In this document: piece after piece, positions 16,941 to 26,734 of the stretch | Layout: every line of letters begins with the position of its first letter | Numbering within the stretch: the stretch's first letter is position 1 | Origin: Chitinophaga agri | GTDB lineage: Bacteria; Bacteroidota; Bacteroidia; Chitinophagales; Chitinophagaceae | Direction: 5' to 3' | Length of the DNA: 64,000 bases | Assembly: GCF_010093065.1 (NCBI RefSeq) | Contig: NZ_CP048113.1 | Coordinates: 6,652,001-6,716,000 of the forward strand | Made by a program: the position numbers and the translations under genes | Notes under the pieces: model-generated | What the model saw: the letters and a program-made list of their open reading frames with translations, nothing else | Databases searched by the model: none | Told to the model about the DNA's origin: nothing

Positions 16941-19568
16941 ATGGTTCGGAAATTACTGAATGCAACAGGTCTCTTATTAGCACCTTTTTTACCGTTGGCT
17001 GCACAAAGCCAATATGAATTAAACAGTGGCTGGCAATGTAACAATATTGCCAAAGTCACTGTGAAGGGAGAAGCGCTTTCTGCGCCTTCTTACAAGCTTT
17101 CAGGCTGGATGCCGGCTACTGTACCTGGTACAGTGCTGACTACGCTGCTGAATAATAAGCTTGTTCCTGATCCTTTTTATGGAATGAATAATGAGCGTAT
17201 CCCGGACATCTATACTACCGGCAAAGATCATTATACCTATTGGTTCGTAAAGGATTTCACAGAGCAGAAGCCATCTGCCGACGGACAGGTATGGCTGCAC
17301 TTCAGAGGCGTGAATGATGGTTGTGACATCTATGTTAACGGACATCGCCTGAATGCTAACACCCACTTCGGCACCTACCTCAGACATTCTTATAATATCA
17401 CCCAATGGCTGGCGAAAGATGGTAAGAACCGTCTGGCTGTCGTGGTATATCCTCCTGCTATCGTCGGTAATCCCAATGGTGGCCAGGGTGGTGACGGTAC
17501 TATCGCAAAGAATGTAGGACCTCAGTATACCGCTGGCTGGGACTGGATCCAGCCAATGCGTGACCGTAACACCGGTATCTGGGACAAGGTAACGATCGAG
17601 AAGACCGGAGCCGTACATATTAAAGACCCACAGGTAATTACCAAAGTACCTGGTGTAAGAATGCCGGAAGGTGCGCAGGCGCCAGCTATCGTTATGGTAA
17701 AGGCGACCCTGGAAAATGCGACCGGAAAAAGTGTAGAAGGTACCCTCCGTTACAAACTGGCAGGTAATACCATTTCCCGGAAAGTAACCCTGGCTGCAAA
17801 CGGAACGACCACTGTACAGTTACCTGACCTGGAACTGAAAGAGCCTAAGTTATGGTGGCCAAGTGGCTATGGTCCGCAGCAGTTGTATAACCTGCAACTG
17901 GAATTCGCAGAGAACAGTGGCGTGGATGATGTGGAAGAGGTGAGTTTTGGTGTAAGAGAGATCCAGACCTACTGGAACTCCCATACTAACAGCCGTGAGG
18001 TAGCTGTGAATGGTCAGAAGATCTTCATCAAGGGGGGGAACTGGATCACTTCAGATGCCATGTTCCGCTTCAGCAAGGAGCGTTATGATGCAGAAGTACG
18101 CTTCCACAGAGACATGAACCTTAACCTGATCCGTATCTGGGGAGGTAGTCTGACGGAACGACCAGAGTTTTATGACGCCTGTGACAAATATGGTATGCTG
18201 GTATTCCAGGACTTCTGGATGTCAGGCGACTGTAACGGCAGGTGGGTAGACCCATTAAAAAAAGAAGACCAGTGGACACGTCGTCGCTATCCTGATGATC
18301 ATAACCTCTTCATTGAGTCAGTAGCTGATCAGATCAAGATGCTGCGTAACTATGCCTCCCTGGCTTTCTGGTGTGGCGGTAACGAAATCACTCCTCCGGT
18401 AGATATCCTGGCAGCAATTAAAGATTCCCTGCTGCCTTCTCTGGATAACACCCGTTTCTTCTTCCATTACTCCAACACAGACAGCATGTCTTACAATATG
18501 TTAGGTGGAAACGGAGATGGTCCATATAACATTCAGCCAATGTCTGTATTCTGGAATGAAAGGACTTTCCCTTTCAACTCTGAAGTAGGGTCCGTAGGTG
18601 TGGGCGATTATGAATCCCTTGAAAGATTTATTCCGGCTGCCAATATGAAGGCACCTGAAAACAAGAAAGATGGAGTAGACTCTGTATGGGACTATCATAA
18701 GTATATTCCTTATTTTGATCATCTTGACGCATATGGTAAACCTAAAGATGTAAAAGACTTCGCTAACAAGGCTCAGCTGGTGAACTATGACCAGTACCGT
18801 GCCCTGATGGAAGGTTTCAGCGCACATATGTGGGATTGGTATACAGGAGTGATCATCTGGAAAACACAGAATCCATGGACGGCCCTGCGTGGTCAGATGT
18901 ATGACTATTACCTGGATCCTAATGCCTGTCTGTATGGTAACCGCGTAGGAGGTGCACCACTGCATGTGATGTGTAACCCTACTGATGGTAATATTTTCAC
19001 TGTGAATAATACCTTTAAATATCACACTGACGTTATGCTCCAGCTGACTGCTTATGATATGGAAGGTAAAGGCAAGCAACTCACCCAGGTATTTACTGAA
19101 ATCAGCCCTAAAACTGTGCAGAAATACCTTTCTGTTAAGAATGGTCTCGATAAACTGGGTGCGAAGGAAGGCGTTTTCCTGTCTGTACGTTTGCTGGATA
19201 AAGACCAGAAAGTGATAGATGATAACCTGTACTGGTTCCCGGACAGTACCGGCAATTACTCTGGTTTGCAGAAAATGAAGGCTGCCAAAGTACAGATCGT
19301 TGCACAAAAAGCTGCCAATGATAGCATTACAGTAAAGATCAGCAATCCTGCCAATGGCCCGATCGCGTTCTTTAACCGTGTATCACTGGTAGACAGCAAA
19401 ACAAAGAAACGTATCCTGCCGGTATTCTATAATGACAACTATGTGTCTGTTTTACCAGGCGAAGAGAAACTGGTGACTATCAGTGGTGACGCTATCAGTA
19501 AAAATGGTAACGCTGTTGTCACCGTTTCAGGATGGAATCTGACCGAACAAACTATCAACATCAAATAG
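16941..19568 (+). CDS. Exported glycoside hydrolase family 2 (beta-mannosidase / exo-glucosaminidase-like)
   Basis: About 875 residues from the ATG at 16941 (the ATG at 16932 is also possible), chosen because it opens a good signal peptide (VRKLLNATGLLLAPFLPLAA) and lies after the mapped promoter. Domains in order: N-terminal jelly roll (YTYWFVKDF, VNDGCDIYVNGHRLN), Ig-like sandwich, and a TIM barrel with GGNWITSDAMF, IRIWGGSLTERPEFYDACD, acid/base Glu in WCGGNEITPP and nucleophile Glu in FNSEVGSVG. GH2 enzymes cleave non-reducing sugars from glycans; this layout fits the beta-mannosidase/exo-beta-glucosaminidase branch more than LacZ. A strong terminator follows. Confidence 0.9.
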   Translation: MVRKLLNATGLLLAPFLPLAAQSQYELNSGWQCNNIAKVTVKGEALSAPSYKLSGWMPATVPGTVLTTLLNNKLVPDPFYGMNNERIPDIYTTGKDHYTYWFVKDFTEQKPSADGQVWLHFRGVNDGCDIYVNGHRLNANTHFGTYLRHSYNITQWLAKDGKNRLAVVVYPPAIVGNPNGGQGGDGTIAKNVGPQYTAGWDWIQPMRDRNTGIWDKVTIEKTGAVHIKDPQVITKVPGVRMPEGAQAPAIVMVKATLENATGKSVEGTLRYKLAGNTISRKVTLAANGTTTVQLPDLELKEPKLWWPSGYGPQQLYNLQLEFAENSGVDDVEEVSFGVREIQTYWNSHTNSREVAVNGQKIFIKGGNWITSDAMFRFSKERYDAEVRFHRDMNLNLIRIWGGSLTERPEFYDACDKYGMLVFQDFWMSGDCNGRWVDPLKKEDQWTRRRYPDDHNLFIESVADQIKMLRNYASLAFWCGGNEITPPVDILAAIKDSLLPSLDNTRFFFHYSNTDSMSYNMLGGNGDGPYNIQPMSVFWNERTFPFNSEVGSVGVGDYESLERFIPAANMKAPENKKDGVDSVWDYHKYIPYFDHLDAYGKPKDVKDFANKAQLVNYDQYRALMEGFSAHMWDWYTGVIIWKTQNPWTALRGQMYDYYLDPNACLYGNRVGGAPLHVMCNPTDGNIFTVNNTFKYHTDVMLQLTAYDMEGKGKQLTQVFTEISPKTVQKYLSVKNGLDKLGAKEGVFLSVRLLDKDQKVIDDNLYWFPDSTGNYSGLQKMKAAKVQIVAQKAANDSITVKISNPANGPIAFFNRVSLVDSKTKKRILPVFYNDNYVSVLPGEEKLVTISGDAISKNGNAVVTVSGWNLTEQTINIK

Positions 19569-19594
19569 ATAGAGATAACAACTTTTTGGAATTT

Positions 19595-19630
19595 TAAGGG
19601 GTCGGAAGCACATTCCGGCCCCTTTTCATT
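19595..19630 (+). terminator. Terminator after the GH2 gene
   Basis: Arms AAGGGGTCGGAA and TTCCGGCCCCTT pair with one G-T pair around a GCACA loop and run into TTTTCATTT. Confidence 0.9.
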
Positions 19631-20134
19631 TCTCCCTGAAAATGGCGATTTTTGGCATTTTGGGGTAAAAAGTACCCTTCTACCTAGGAAAAATGAAAAT
19701 TTTTTTATAGGTATTTCGGGGCCTTGTAAGTAATTGTAAATGATCGGATTAATAGGGGGTAAAACACGCGCTGAGGATACAGTCTTACCGTAGTATTAAT
19801 ATAAAAAAATATTAATAAATAAACTATTTACTATATTTATTACTCGGTTTTAGACCTTTTCATGTATTTATGCCAACAAAGAGATTGTCGTATTTGTCTG
19901 ATTTAATCAGTTTTTCCCTCAACAGGAGAATCAGATACAGACCGGTCAGTGTCAGGTGGCCTGGTAATGGTGTAGCAATACTGAATAAAATATAACACGA
20001 AAAAAGAGTCAGCGAATAATATCTATATCCCTTTATCCTGTAACCGTATGATGTTATTTAAACGGAATCTGATTTCGAAATATTGTCTTAAAGATCATAG
20101 TAATATTATTAAAGGTTTTGATGAATCTTCAGCA
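19631..20134. other. AT-rich intergenic region
   Basis: About 500 bases with no recognised gene, including a very AT-rich patch at 19795-19850. An ATG-initiated extension of the next gene begins at 20048 but reads as non-coding (see that entry). Confidence 0.4.
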
Positions 20135-20878
20135 ATGCGGCATAAATATATATTATTAGCATTCGTTATCGGTATTTCAGGGTTGCTTGTCGCCTGTGGT
20201 GGTGGCAGCGGTGGTACTAAAGCCGTGTGTGACCTCGGCCTTAAACCTAAAATTACCTCCAACGCACCGCTGGGTATGAATGATACCCTAAGGTTATCTG
20301 TTTTCGGTATTGATGAGCCCAAGACGTATACCTGGGAAGGTCCCGGTGGATATGTTTCTCATGAAAGGGCTCCTGTCATTCCTAATCCTGGCAAAGGTGC
20401 ACAAACTTATAAACTGAGTGTTGTGACCAATGGCGGATGTACCTATACTGCCACTTCAGACAACATCGTCGTGACTGGTCCCTGGAATCCCTGTGGACTG
20501 GATAGTAACGTCATGAAGATCGTGAAGGCGACCACCTTATCTTTCAACGTGATCGAAGGACGTGTAGATAATTCTAACTTCCTCATCAGAGCAGAAAGTA
20601 AGAATCTGGCAGTTGTTGATTTCCAGTTTGAAGGTAATCAGCCTCCGAAAGAAGGTTATTATACGATACAGGTAAATGATGGTGTGATAGGTGCCAACAA
20701 AGTAAGAGTGGTGGCATCTGTAAGCACATTGCAACCGTTCACTGCTTCTTCAGGAACTGTGTATGTGGCCATCAATGGTACGACCACTATGATCAGTTTC
20801 TGTGGACTGAACTTTACGTCAACCAACACGGGTGTGACTTCTACCACAGGTGGCGCCAACGTTATCTGGACGCCCTGA
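20135..20878 (+). CDS. Putative surface lipoprotein with Ig/PKD-like fold
   Basis: 247 residues from the ATG at 20135, preferred over an in-frame ATG at 20048 because it opens directly into a lipoprotein signal (RHKYILLAFVIGISG, LLVAC with Cys21) followed by the Gly-rich tether GGGSGG. Such tethers after the lipid Cys are common in Bacteroidota surface lipoproteins. The next 100 residues (TSNAPLGMNDTLRLSV, YTWEGPGGYVSHE, TYKLSVVTNGGCTYTATSDN) look like an Ig/PKD-like domain that would bind a ligand or carbohydrate; the last 110 residues form a second strand-rich domain. No enzyme motif is seen. It is a single-gene unit with a terminator. Confidence 0.72.
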   Translation: MRHKYILLAFVIGISGLLVACGGGSGGTKAVCDLGLKPKITSNAPLGMNDTLRLSVFGIDEPKTYTWEGPGGYVSHERAPVIPNPGKGAQTYKLSVVTNGGCTYTATSDNIVVTGPWNPCGLDSNVMKIVKATTLSFNVIEGRVDNSNFLIRAESKNLAVVDFQFEGNQPPKEGYYTIQVNDGVIGANKVRVVASVSTLQPFTASSGTVYVAINGTTTMISFCGLNFTSTNTGVTSTTGGANVIWTP

Positions 20879-20923
20879 TAACATCGTCCATCTTAGACAT
20901 TACGCTGTTTATAGCAAAATATG

Positions 20924-20970
20924 CAAGCGCATATCTCTGGGTTTTACCGGTGATATGCGCTTGGTTTTTA
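20924..20970. terminator. Bidirectional terminator between convergent genes
   Basis: Arms AAGCGCATATC (20925-20935) and GATATGCGCTT (20952-20962) pair perfectly, with GGTTTTTA after the stem on the plus strand. It separates the lipoprotein gene from the end of the exopolysaccharide operon. Confidence 0.85.
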
Positions 20971-20995
20971 TAGCTGTTTAGACCTGTTTCCTGGT

Positions 20996-22399
20996 TTAAT
21001 AGGCGTTTTTATCCCCTTTGATCATGTTCATCAAAGTCTGAAAGATGATCTGGCAGTCCAGCCAGAAGCTGTAATTCTCGATATACCAGATGTCCAGGTC
21101 AACACGCTTCTGCATCTGTCCGGAGAAACGCGTTTCCCCTCTGCAGCCATTTACCTGTGCCCAGCCTGTAATGCCTGGTTTTACCATTTGCCGTAACATG
21201 TAATGCTGTACAGTTTCCCTGGCTTCCACATGCAGAGGCGTGGCATGGGGACGTGGTCCGACAAAAGACATTTCGCCCATCAGTACATTGATACATTGTG
21301 GTAATTCATCGAGATTGGTCTTCCGTAAAAAACGTCCTATCGGTGTGACCCTGTCATCGTCGCGGGTGGCCTGCATGAATTTTCCATTGCCGTCTACTTC
21401 CGAAGCCTGTACCTTCATGGACCGGAATTTATAACAGGTGATCTTTTTGTTTTTCAATCCCCATCTTTCCTGTTTAAAGAATACAGGTCCTTTGGAGGAA
21501 ATTTTGATTAGTATGGCTATGAGTAAAAAAAGCCAGCTGAATGCAATCATAATACAAAGCGTAAAGCAGATATCGAATGCCCGCTTTAGTCGCTGATGTC
21601 CGGCATCATCGAGGGCAATAGACCGGAGGTTGACCATCGGGATATTGCCAAGCAGGTTCATGCTTGTAGTAGGTGTATAATACTGGGGCACGTCGGAAAT
21701 AAGCTTTACTCTTTTGGCGGCTCTTTCACTTGTCACAATGATATGTTCCGTTTGTTCTCTTGCCGATTCCGGTAAGGCTACGATCACATCATCAATCTCA
21801 TTGGTTTCCAGTATACTGGTCAGTTCTGAGATCTTTCCAAGGTAGTGCCCATTGATCTGCGCATTTGTATCGTCGTCTACAAACCCCACACAGTTGTAGC
21901 CAAAGTGATTATTGGCGGTGATCGTCTGATAGAAGTTCATGCCTGTTTGTCCCGTTCCTACGATCAGCACATTTTTCGGATTGATATGATGAGACCTCCA
22001 GCGTAATGTTAGTTTCTTAACTATATACTTGGTTGTAATAATACCCGCGAATATGTACGCTCCATATAGTAATGTGAAAGTACGGGGATAGGGGTATGAT
22101 CTAAAAAAGTAAAAGAACAGAAAAGAGAATACGCAAACATGCAGCAATACATTTTTCAGTATTGCAACAAATTCGAAGGAATAAGAGGACGTCTTCCTGT
22201 AGTCGTCGTACAGCCGCAGGGAGGTACCTGTAACCGTCCATATGCCGAGACTAATGAGCAGCAGGAGGATATTAAAGTTTGATAGAAATACATCACCTTT
22301 CCCGGCAATATATTGTCTGGTTAACAAAAACGCGGCCGTCAGTACAATATAATCAATTGTTTGTCTTAGGAACTGAATAGCATGAATACGTCGTTTCAT
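20996..22399 (-). CDS. Polyprenyl glycosylphosphotransferase (WcaJ/WbaP-like priming enzyme)
   Basis: 467 residues. Four N-terminal membrane helices are followed by a nucleotide-binding CoA_binding_3 region (NVLIVGTGQTGMNFYQT), a further membrane helix near 275-300, and the C-terminal bacterial sugar transferase domain with KRAFDI, YKFRSMK, LDELPQ, MSFVGPRPH and KPGITGWAQVNG. It transfers a sugar phosphate from a nucleotide sugar to undecaprenyl phosphate, the first step of repeat-unit assembly. It lies at the 3' end of the exopolysaccharide cluster, 126 bases after the preceding gene, so it may have its own promoter. A terminator follows. Confidence 0.93.
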   Translation of the reverse strand: MKRRIHAIQFLRQTIDYIVLTAAFLLTRQYIAGKGDVFLSNFNILLLLISLGIWTVTGTSLRLYDDYRKTSSYSFEFVAILKNVLLHVCVFSFLFFYFFRSYPYPRTFTLLYGAYIFAGIITTKYIVKKLTLRWRSHHINPKNVLIVGTGQTGMNFYQTITANNHFGYNCVGFVDDDTNAQINGHYLGKISELTSILETNEIDDVIVALPESAREQTEHIIVTSERAAKRVKLISDVPQYYTPTTSMNLLGNIPMVNLRSIALDDAGHQRLKRAFDICFTLCIMIAFSWLFLLIAILIKISSKGPVFFKQERWGLKNKKITCYKFRSMKVQASEVDGNGKFMQATRDDDRVTPIGRFLRKTNLDELPQCINVLMGEMSFVGPRPHATPLHVEARETVQHYMLRQMVKPGITGWAQVNGCRGETRFSGQMQKRVDLDIWYIENYSFWLDCQIIFQTLMNMIKGDKNAY

Positions 22400-22524
22400 A
22401 TCGATGGACTTTTATACGATTGCATAATAGAATATGGGGTACAGCTATGAAATAACGTGCTCTTAATGTTCTACCTGGGATTAATAATTATGACTCGAAC
22501 AATAGGGGTCTGTAGTGTTTACGT

Positions 22525-23265
22525 TTAAGTATTTCTCTTTTTATACAGCAGGTCCATCTGCAATATCTGCAGATCATCTGTTTGCAGAAAACCGACTGGT
22601 GCAATAAATTCAAAGCCGAGTTCTTTCACGTAATTGTGCATTTCATCAAACAGTGGTTCTCCATCATACATCTGTACAAATGAGGTCTCGAACAAGAGGT
22701 AGTCTATATGCTCCAGACTATGCACTGCTCCCTTCAGTACTTCTTTTTCAAATCCCTGTACATCCAGTTTCAGCAGCACCGGATGGGTGACAGGAATCTC
22801 GGGTAGCAGATCATCCATACACTTTACCGGTACCCTGATCTGGTCAGCTTCAGCTGTCTGGGGTAACAGTTGTTGCTGCAGCGAAGATACATGCAGTGCA
22901 GAGCTGGCATGTGAATAATGGTTCGCATAGAATTCCAGCACACCACTTGTGCTGCCCAGGGCAAAGTTGTAGGTATGTATGCGTGGAATGTGCCGCGTGT
23001 TCTGCTGCAGCGTGGTATACACTTCCGGTATCGGCTCAAAGGAATGGATGCCCGCACGCGGATAAAAGTGTTTTGCAGAAAGTGCAAATTGCCCCCTGTT
23101 AGCACCTACGTCCAGGATCGTATTCACTTCCGGAATGTAGTGTTTGCAATTGTGCAGCAATTGTGTGGACGCAATAGACACTCCTTTTTTCAGGAGTGAT
23201 GTTAATCCTCTGCCGGATTGTAAAAAGACTTTAGCAGCGTCTGCTAGTTTGAAGATAAGGTTCAT
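22525..23265 (-). CDS. FkbM-family methyltransferase
   Basis: 246 residues from the ATG at 23265, which overlaps the stop of the preceding glycosyltransferase gene by four bases (ATGA) and so is preferred to a TTG-type extension to 23289. Motif I is ILDVGANRGQFALSAKHFYP, followed by the acidic HSFEPIPEVY and the FkbM signature LLKLDVQGFEKEVLKGA. The enzyme should O-methylate a sugar hydroxyl using S-adenosylmethionine. In this operon it probably decorates the exported polysaccharide. Confidence 0.88.
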   Translation of the reverse strand: MNLIFKLADAAKVFLQSGRGLTSLLKKGVSIASTQLLHNCKHYIPEVNTILDVGANRGQFALSAKHFYPRAGIHSFEPIPEVYTTLQQNTRHIPRIHTYNFALGSTSGVLEFYANHYSHASSALHVSSLQQQLLPQTAEADQIRVPVKCMDDLLPEIPVTHPVLLKLDVQGFEKEVLKGAVHSLEHIDYLLFETSFVQMYDGEPLFDEMHNYVKELGFEFIAPVGFLQTDDLQILQMDLLYKKRNT

Positions 23266-24365
23266 GATGCAAATTTGTTGTTCCAGCAATCTTTATAAAA
23301 ACGTATTGTTTCTCTGACACTCTTTTCCCAGGTGAACAGGCTTGACTGTGCTATCCCGGCTTGTATGATCTGATCCCGGAAGCTGGGCTCTTCCAGTTGC
23401 AGTATTTGTTCTGCGAATGCCCGTGCGGTTATTTCAGTGGTCAGCAGTCCTGCATTTCCGACTACCTCAGGCATGGAAGTACAGTTGGTAGTGACCACCG
23501 GGCAGCCTGCTTTCATCGCTTCTCCGGGAGGAAATCCGAATCCTTCGTAACAGGAAGGGTAGAGCAGACACCAGGCATAATTGTACAGTATATTCAGATC
23601 AGCGGGTTTTACATTTTCAACAATGATGTAACGTCCGTGGAGTTTATTTTCAATCAGCTGTTGTTCTTTTTTGTCCCAGGGCCCTCCGCCGGCAACGACC
23701 AGTTTATATGCCGGAGGCAATAAAGCAATTGTGTCCAGTGCTGTTCTGAAGTTTTTATAGTTATCCCGTCCTCCCACATATAATATATATGGACAGTTGA
23801 TAGCTGCTGGCAGGATAGGAATTCCTGCGGCCTTTTTATCAAATGGATAGAATGTGTCAGCAAGGCCGTGATATACTACCCGTAGTTTTGCCGGATTTGT
23901 CTCCGGATAAAAATGTAATAGCTCTTTTCTTGTGCTATCTGATATACAGATAATGCCATCCGCGCGTTTTATGCCGTAGGCTTTCTGTTGCGTGTTCGCC
24001 AGGCCTCTCGGAAAACGCGTCGCTATCTTCCGCTCATGTGCAAAGTCATGTACTGTCAGGATGTTGAGCACATTCTTCTGCGGGGACACACGCAGATAAC
24101 CTGCATGAAATATAGCACTGTGTGGCAGTGTATATTGTAACGGCAGGTAACGCAGGTATTTTGGTGGGATCCAGCTTTCGCGTATGCAGGTATGTTGCTG
24201 ATAATTCAGTTGCTGTTCGAATATATTAGAAGGGTTCAGCCCTGCATTCAGAAAATTAACAGGCATGCCGGCATTACACATTCCCTGCAGCAACTCATAC
24301 CAGTACACCGATACGCCGCCTGCTTTTTGAATGGTAAATACGATATTGTCCAGAAAGATCTGCAT
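23262..24365 (-). CDS. Glycosyltransferase, GT4-like (GT-B fold)
   Basis: 367 residues. The C-terminal half has the retaining GT4 pattern: YILYVGGRDNYKNFRTALDT, LVVAGGGPWDKKE, then the E-x7-E motif within CYEGFGFPPGEAM and PVVTTNCTSMPEVVGNAGLL. The N-terminal half has the acceptor-side Rossmann fold (TVHDFAHERK). It would add a sugar to the lipid-linked repeat unit in the cytoplasm. It starts 4 bases after the polymerase gene ends and overlaps the next gene by four bases. Confidence 0.92.
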   Translation of the reverse strand: MQIFLDNIVFTIQKAGGVSVYWYELLQGMCNAGMPVNFLNAGLNPSNIFEQQLNYQQHTCIRESWIPPKYLRYLPLQYTLPHSAIFHAGYLRVSPQKNVLNILTVHDFAHERKIATRFPRGLANTQQKAYGIKRADGIICISDSTRKELLHFYPETNPAKLRVVYHGLADTFYPFDKKAAGIPILPAAINCPYILYVGGRDNYKNFRTALDTIALLPPAYKLVVAGGGPWDKKEQQLIENKLHGRYIIVENVKPADLNILYNYAWCLLYPSCYEGFGFPPGEAMKAGCPVVTTNCTSMPEVVGNAGLLTTEITARAFAEQILQLEEPSFRDQIIQAGIAQSSLFTWEKSVRETIRFYKDCWNNKFAS

Positions 24366-24369
24366 AAGC

Positions 24370-25815
24370 CTAATAAGAATGTTTCAGTTGATATATTACC
24401 GGGTCTGGTGATGCCGATCCATCAGCGTCATGCGCACAGAGCAATGCCGTTATAATGAGAAACAGATCGATCTGACTAAAGAAAAAACATACCCATATGA
24501 AAGCAAAGTAACTGCTCTGGAAAACGGAGATATTCTTTCTCGTGTAGGTAAGGATCGAAAAGAATATGATCAGGGAGAATATGCCAAATTCAGCCAGTAT
24601 ATAAAACCACCGCATATTCAGGTTATGCCCGCCTACACCATTCAACCTGCTTTCATAATTCATCTGCCCGAAGAAATACTGTGCAGGAATGAATGTACTG
24701 TTACCCGCCCCATATCCTGTTAGTAAAAGATATGGCTGGTCCCGCAGGAAATCCACCACAGGTAACTCCATATCACGTTGCAGGGGCATGCCCATCACGA
24801 CGTTATCTTTTTGCCATATTTCATTGTCATACCGGTATACAGAACGTTTGAACACCAGTTGGTATATGGCATTGTTCTGATTCTTTGCATACAACTTGAT
24901 AAAGTAGTTTTTTGATTCGTTGACAATAAGGAACAAGCTGATGATGATACCCAGTGTACTAACTATTTTTAATCTCGTAGACTGCATGCGCCCTACTAAC
25001 AGGAAGGTGATACCTGCTGAAAGCATATTGATCCAGAATGTTTGTGAGACCGTCAGTAGTCCCATCAGTATACTGAGCACCGCCATTTTATATTCCTTGC
25101 TCCTCACAAAAAGAGGAATGGACACAGAGAGAAAGGCACTGAACACTTTAGGTTCTCCGAAGAGCGCCTGCACACGCATGCTGAATACAGAGGTAGAAGA
25201 CTCCAGCATGTAGCGATGCTGCATCCCCAGTATCTCTCCCAGACTATCATTATGTATCAGGAACTGACAGATGATCTGCAGACCGGCTATTACAAAAGAG
25301 AACTTAGCGATCTTCTTCATTACGCCCGTGTAATACTCAAAGGATAGCTGTTCTTTATCCTGTAATAACTTAGCGCCTATGGCAAACAGCGGGAGGTACG
25401 TTTTAATATAGAAATAAACAGGACGCATGTAGAAAGCCGACTGCTTTCCGGGAGGATAATAGAACGGATCTTTATACAGCTGTACAATGAAGAATATGAT
25501 AAAACTCGATATCGCCGGTAATACCAGTAATAAAAGGTATCTCCGGTGAATATAGATCTGTCCCCTGATCAGGTAGTGTAGTTGTTCAATTGTAAACGCC
25601 ACACTCACAAAGAAGGTGGCTGTAAATGTAGGACCTATCTTCAGCATGGTATATGCCTCTGTGGAAAAAGCATACAATAGTGTTTCCAGTGCAGTAATAC
25701 GCCCCTTATAGTGCAGATGCAGCAGCATACCGGCAATGAGAACCGGCATGGTTTCCTTGAAAACCTCCACATATGGATTGCTGCTGACAAGTAAATTATA
25801 GATACTGTTATCCAT
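24370..25815 (-). CDS. Polytopic membrane protein, probable polysaccharide polymerase (Wzy/O-antigen ligase-like)
   Basis: 481 residues with about 10-12 hydrophobic helices (for example 87-107, 166-186, 255-275, 281-300, 405-425). A large extracellular loop (about 310-400) contains LTGYGAGNSTF, similar in place and feel to the loops of O-antigen polymerases and ligases. Sequence in this family is poorly conserved, so the assignment rests on topology and on its place between two glycosyltransferases in an operon that otherwise has flippase, Wza and Wzc but no other polymerase. Confidence 0.78.
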   Translation of the reverse strand: MDNSIYNLLVSSNPYVEVFKETMPVLIAGMLLHLHYKGRITALETLLYAFSTEAYTMLKIGPTFTATFFVSVAFTIEQLHYLIRGQIYIHRRYLLLLVLPAISSFIIFFIVQLYKDPFYYPPGKQSAFYMRPVYFYIKTYLPLFAIGAKLLQDKEQLSFEYYTGVMKKIAKFSFVIAGLQIICQFLIHNDSLGEILGMQHRYMLESSTSVFSMRVQALFGEPKVFSAFLSVSIPLFVRSKEYKMAVLSILMGLLTVSQTFWINMLSAGITFLLVGRMQSTRLKIVSTLGIIISLFLIVNESKNYFIKLYAKNQNNAIYQLVFKRSVYRYDNEIWQKDNVVMGMPLQRDMELPVVDFLRDQPYLLLTGYGAGNSTFIPAQYFFGQMNYESRLNGVGGHNLNMRWFYILAEFGIFSLIIFFSILTYTRKNISVFQSSYFAFIWVCFFFSQIDLFLIITALLCAHDADGSASPDPVIYQLKHSY

Positions 25816-25825
25816 TACTGGAATT

Positions 25826-26728
25826 TTAGGATATGCGTTTGTACAAATTGTATAACAGCGGATTACTTTTTACTATCTTCCTGACCATATGAAATAGATA
25901 ACTACTCCTGAATACGGTATCCAGGGTATAGGCATCAGCCTCACTGTCCGGAGTCAGTGTATCCGGATGTATGATGTGAGAAATACTGCCATATACCATT
26001 TTTTTGAACCAGGCAGGTTCATTTTTGGTATGTGTTGCTTCTTTGCCATAGCCGATATTCCGGATGATATTGGTATTCGGCGTAATAGCAAGTCCCTTGT
26101 TGAACAGTACCGACAGAAACCATTGTGTATCCCATGTATCCATTCGTTCTTCAAAAAAAGCATCCAGCTCCCTTTCAAACTGCGGAGGCAGGTCTTCTCT
26201 CGACGCATGCCTGTATCGCTGCAGGGAGACATCGTAGTACTGCCAGGCTCTTCTCCAGGTTGCCCATCCCCAGATATGTGCATAGCGGGAATAATAGTAG
26301 GATGCATTTCCCCTGATGATGCCTGCCTGGTAGTTGCTTCCTCCGATGTGCATTACCTGGTCGTTATGACGGTGATGTTCCAGTAGTGTTGTACAGAAAT
26401 GATAGAAGGTAGGGTCCGGCAAACAGTCATCCTCCAGAATGATACCTTCTTCTACCTGTGAAAAGAACCAGTTGATCCCACTGCTCACTGCTTTAGCACA
26501 ACCCATATTCTGTTCTCTGAACAAGGTGCTTACTTCGCATGGCCAGTCTATATAGTTCAACACAGTCTCTCTTGTTTCCTGACAAAGCGCGGCGTCTCCT
26601 GGTTTGAGAGGACGTGGGCCATCAGCTGCGATAAACAATCGTGCAGGTTGCTGCATACGTATACTTTCGAGTATACGCATGGTCTGCGCAGGACGGTTAA
26701 AAATGAGTAACAGAACAGGTGTATCCAA
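25826..26728 (-). CDS. Glycosyltransferase, GT2-like (GT-A fold)
   Basis: 300 residues. It opens with PVLLLIFNRPAQTMRILESI, a nucleotide-sugar-binding strand, and has the metal-binding acidic motif EEGIILEDDCLPDPTFY (about 118-134) and a WGWATWRRAW segment. This is the type annotated in other genomes as nucleotide-diphospho-sugar transferase or HlpA-like. It would add a sugar to the growing repeat unit. Gaps of 6 and 10 bases to its neighbours mark it as part of the same transcript. Confidence 0.85.
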   Translation of the reverse strand: MDTPVLLLIFNRPAQTMRILESIRMQQPARLFIAADGPRPLKPGDAALCQETRETVLNYIDWPCEVSTLFREQNMGCAKAVSSGINWFFSQVEEGIILEDDCLPDPTFYHFCTTLLEHHRHNDQVMHIGGSNYQAGIIRGNASYYYSRYAHIWGWATWRRAWQYYDVSLQRYRHASREDLPPQFERELDAFFEERMDTWDTQWFLSVLFNKGLAITPNTNIIRNIGYGKEATHTKNEPAWFKKMVYGSISHIIHPDTLTPDSEADAYTLDTVFRSSYLFHMVRKIVKSNPLLYNLYKRIS

Positions 26729-26734
26729 TGCACT

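Noticed and set aside
18501..19307. A 268-codon minus-strand frame inside the GH2 gene
   Set aside because: It is antisense to an evident glycosidase and its translation shows no family pattern.
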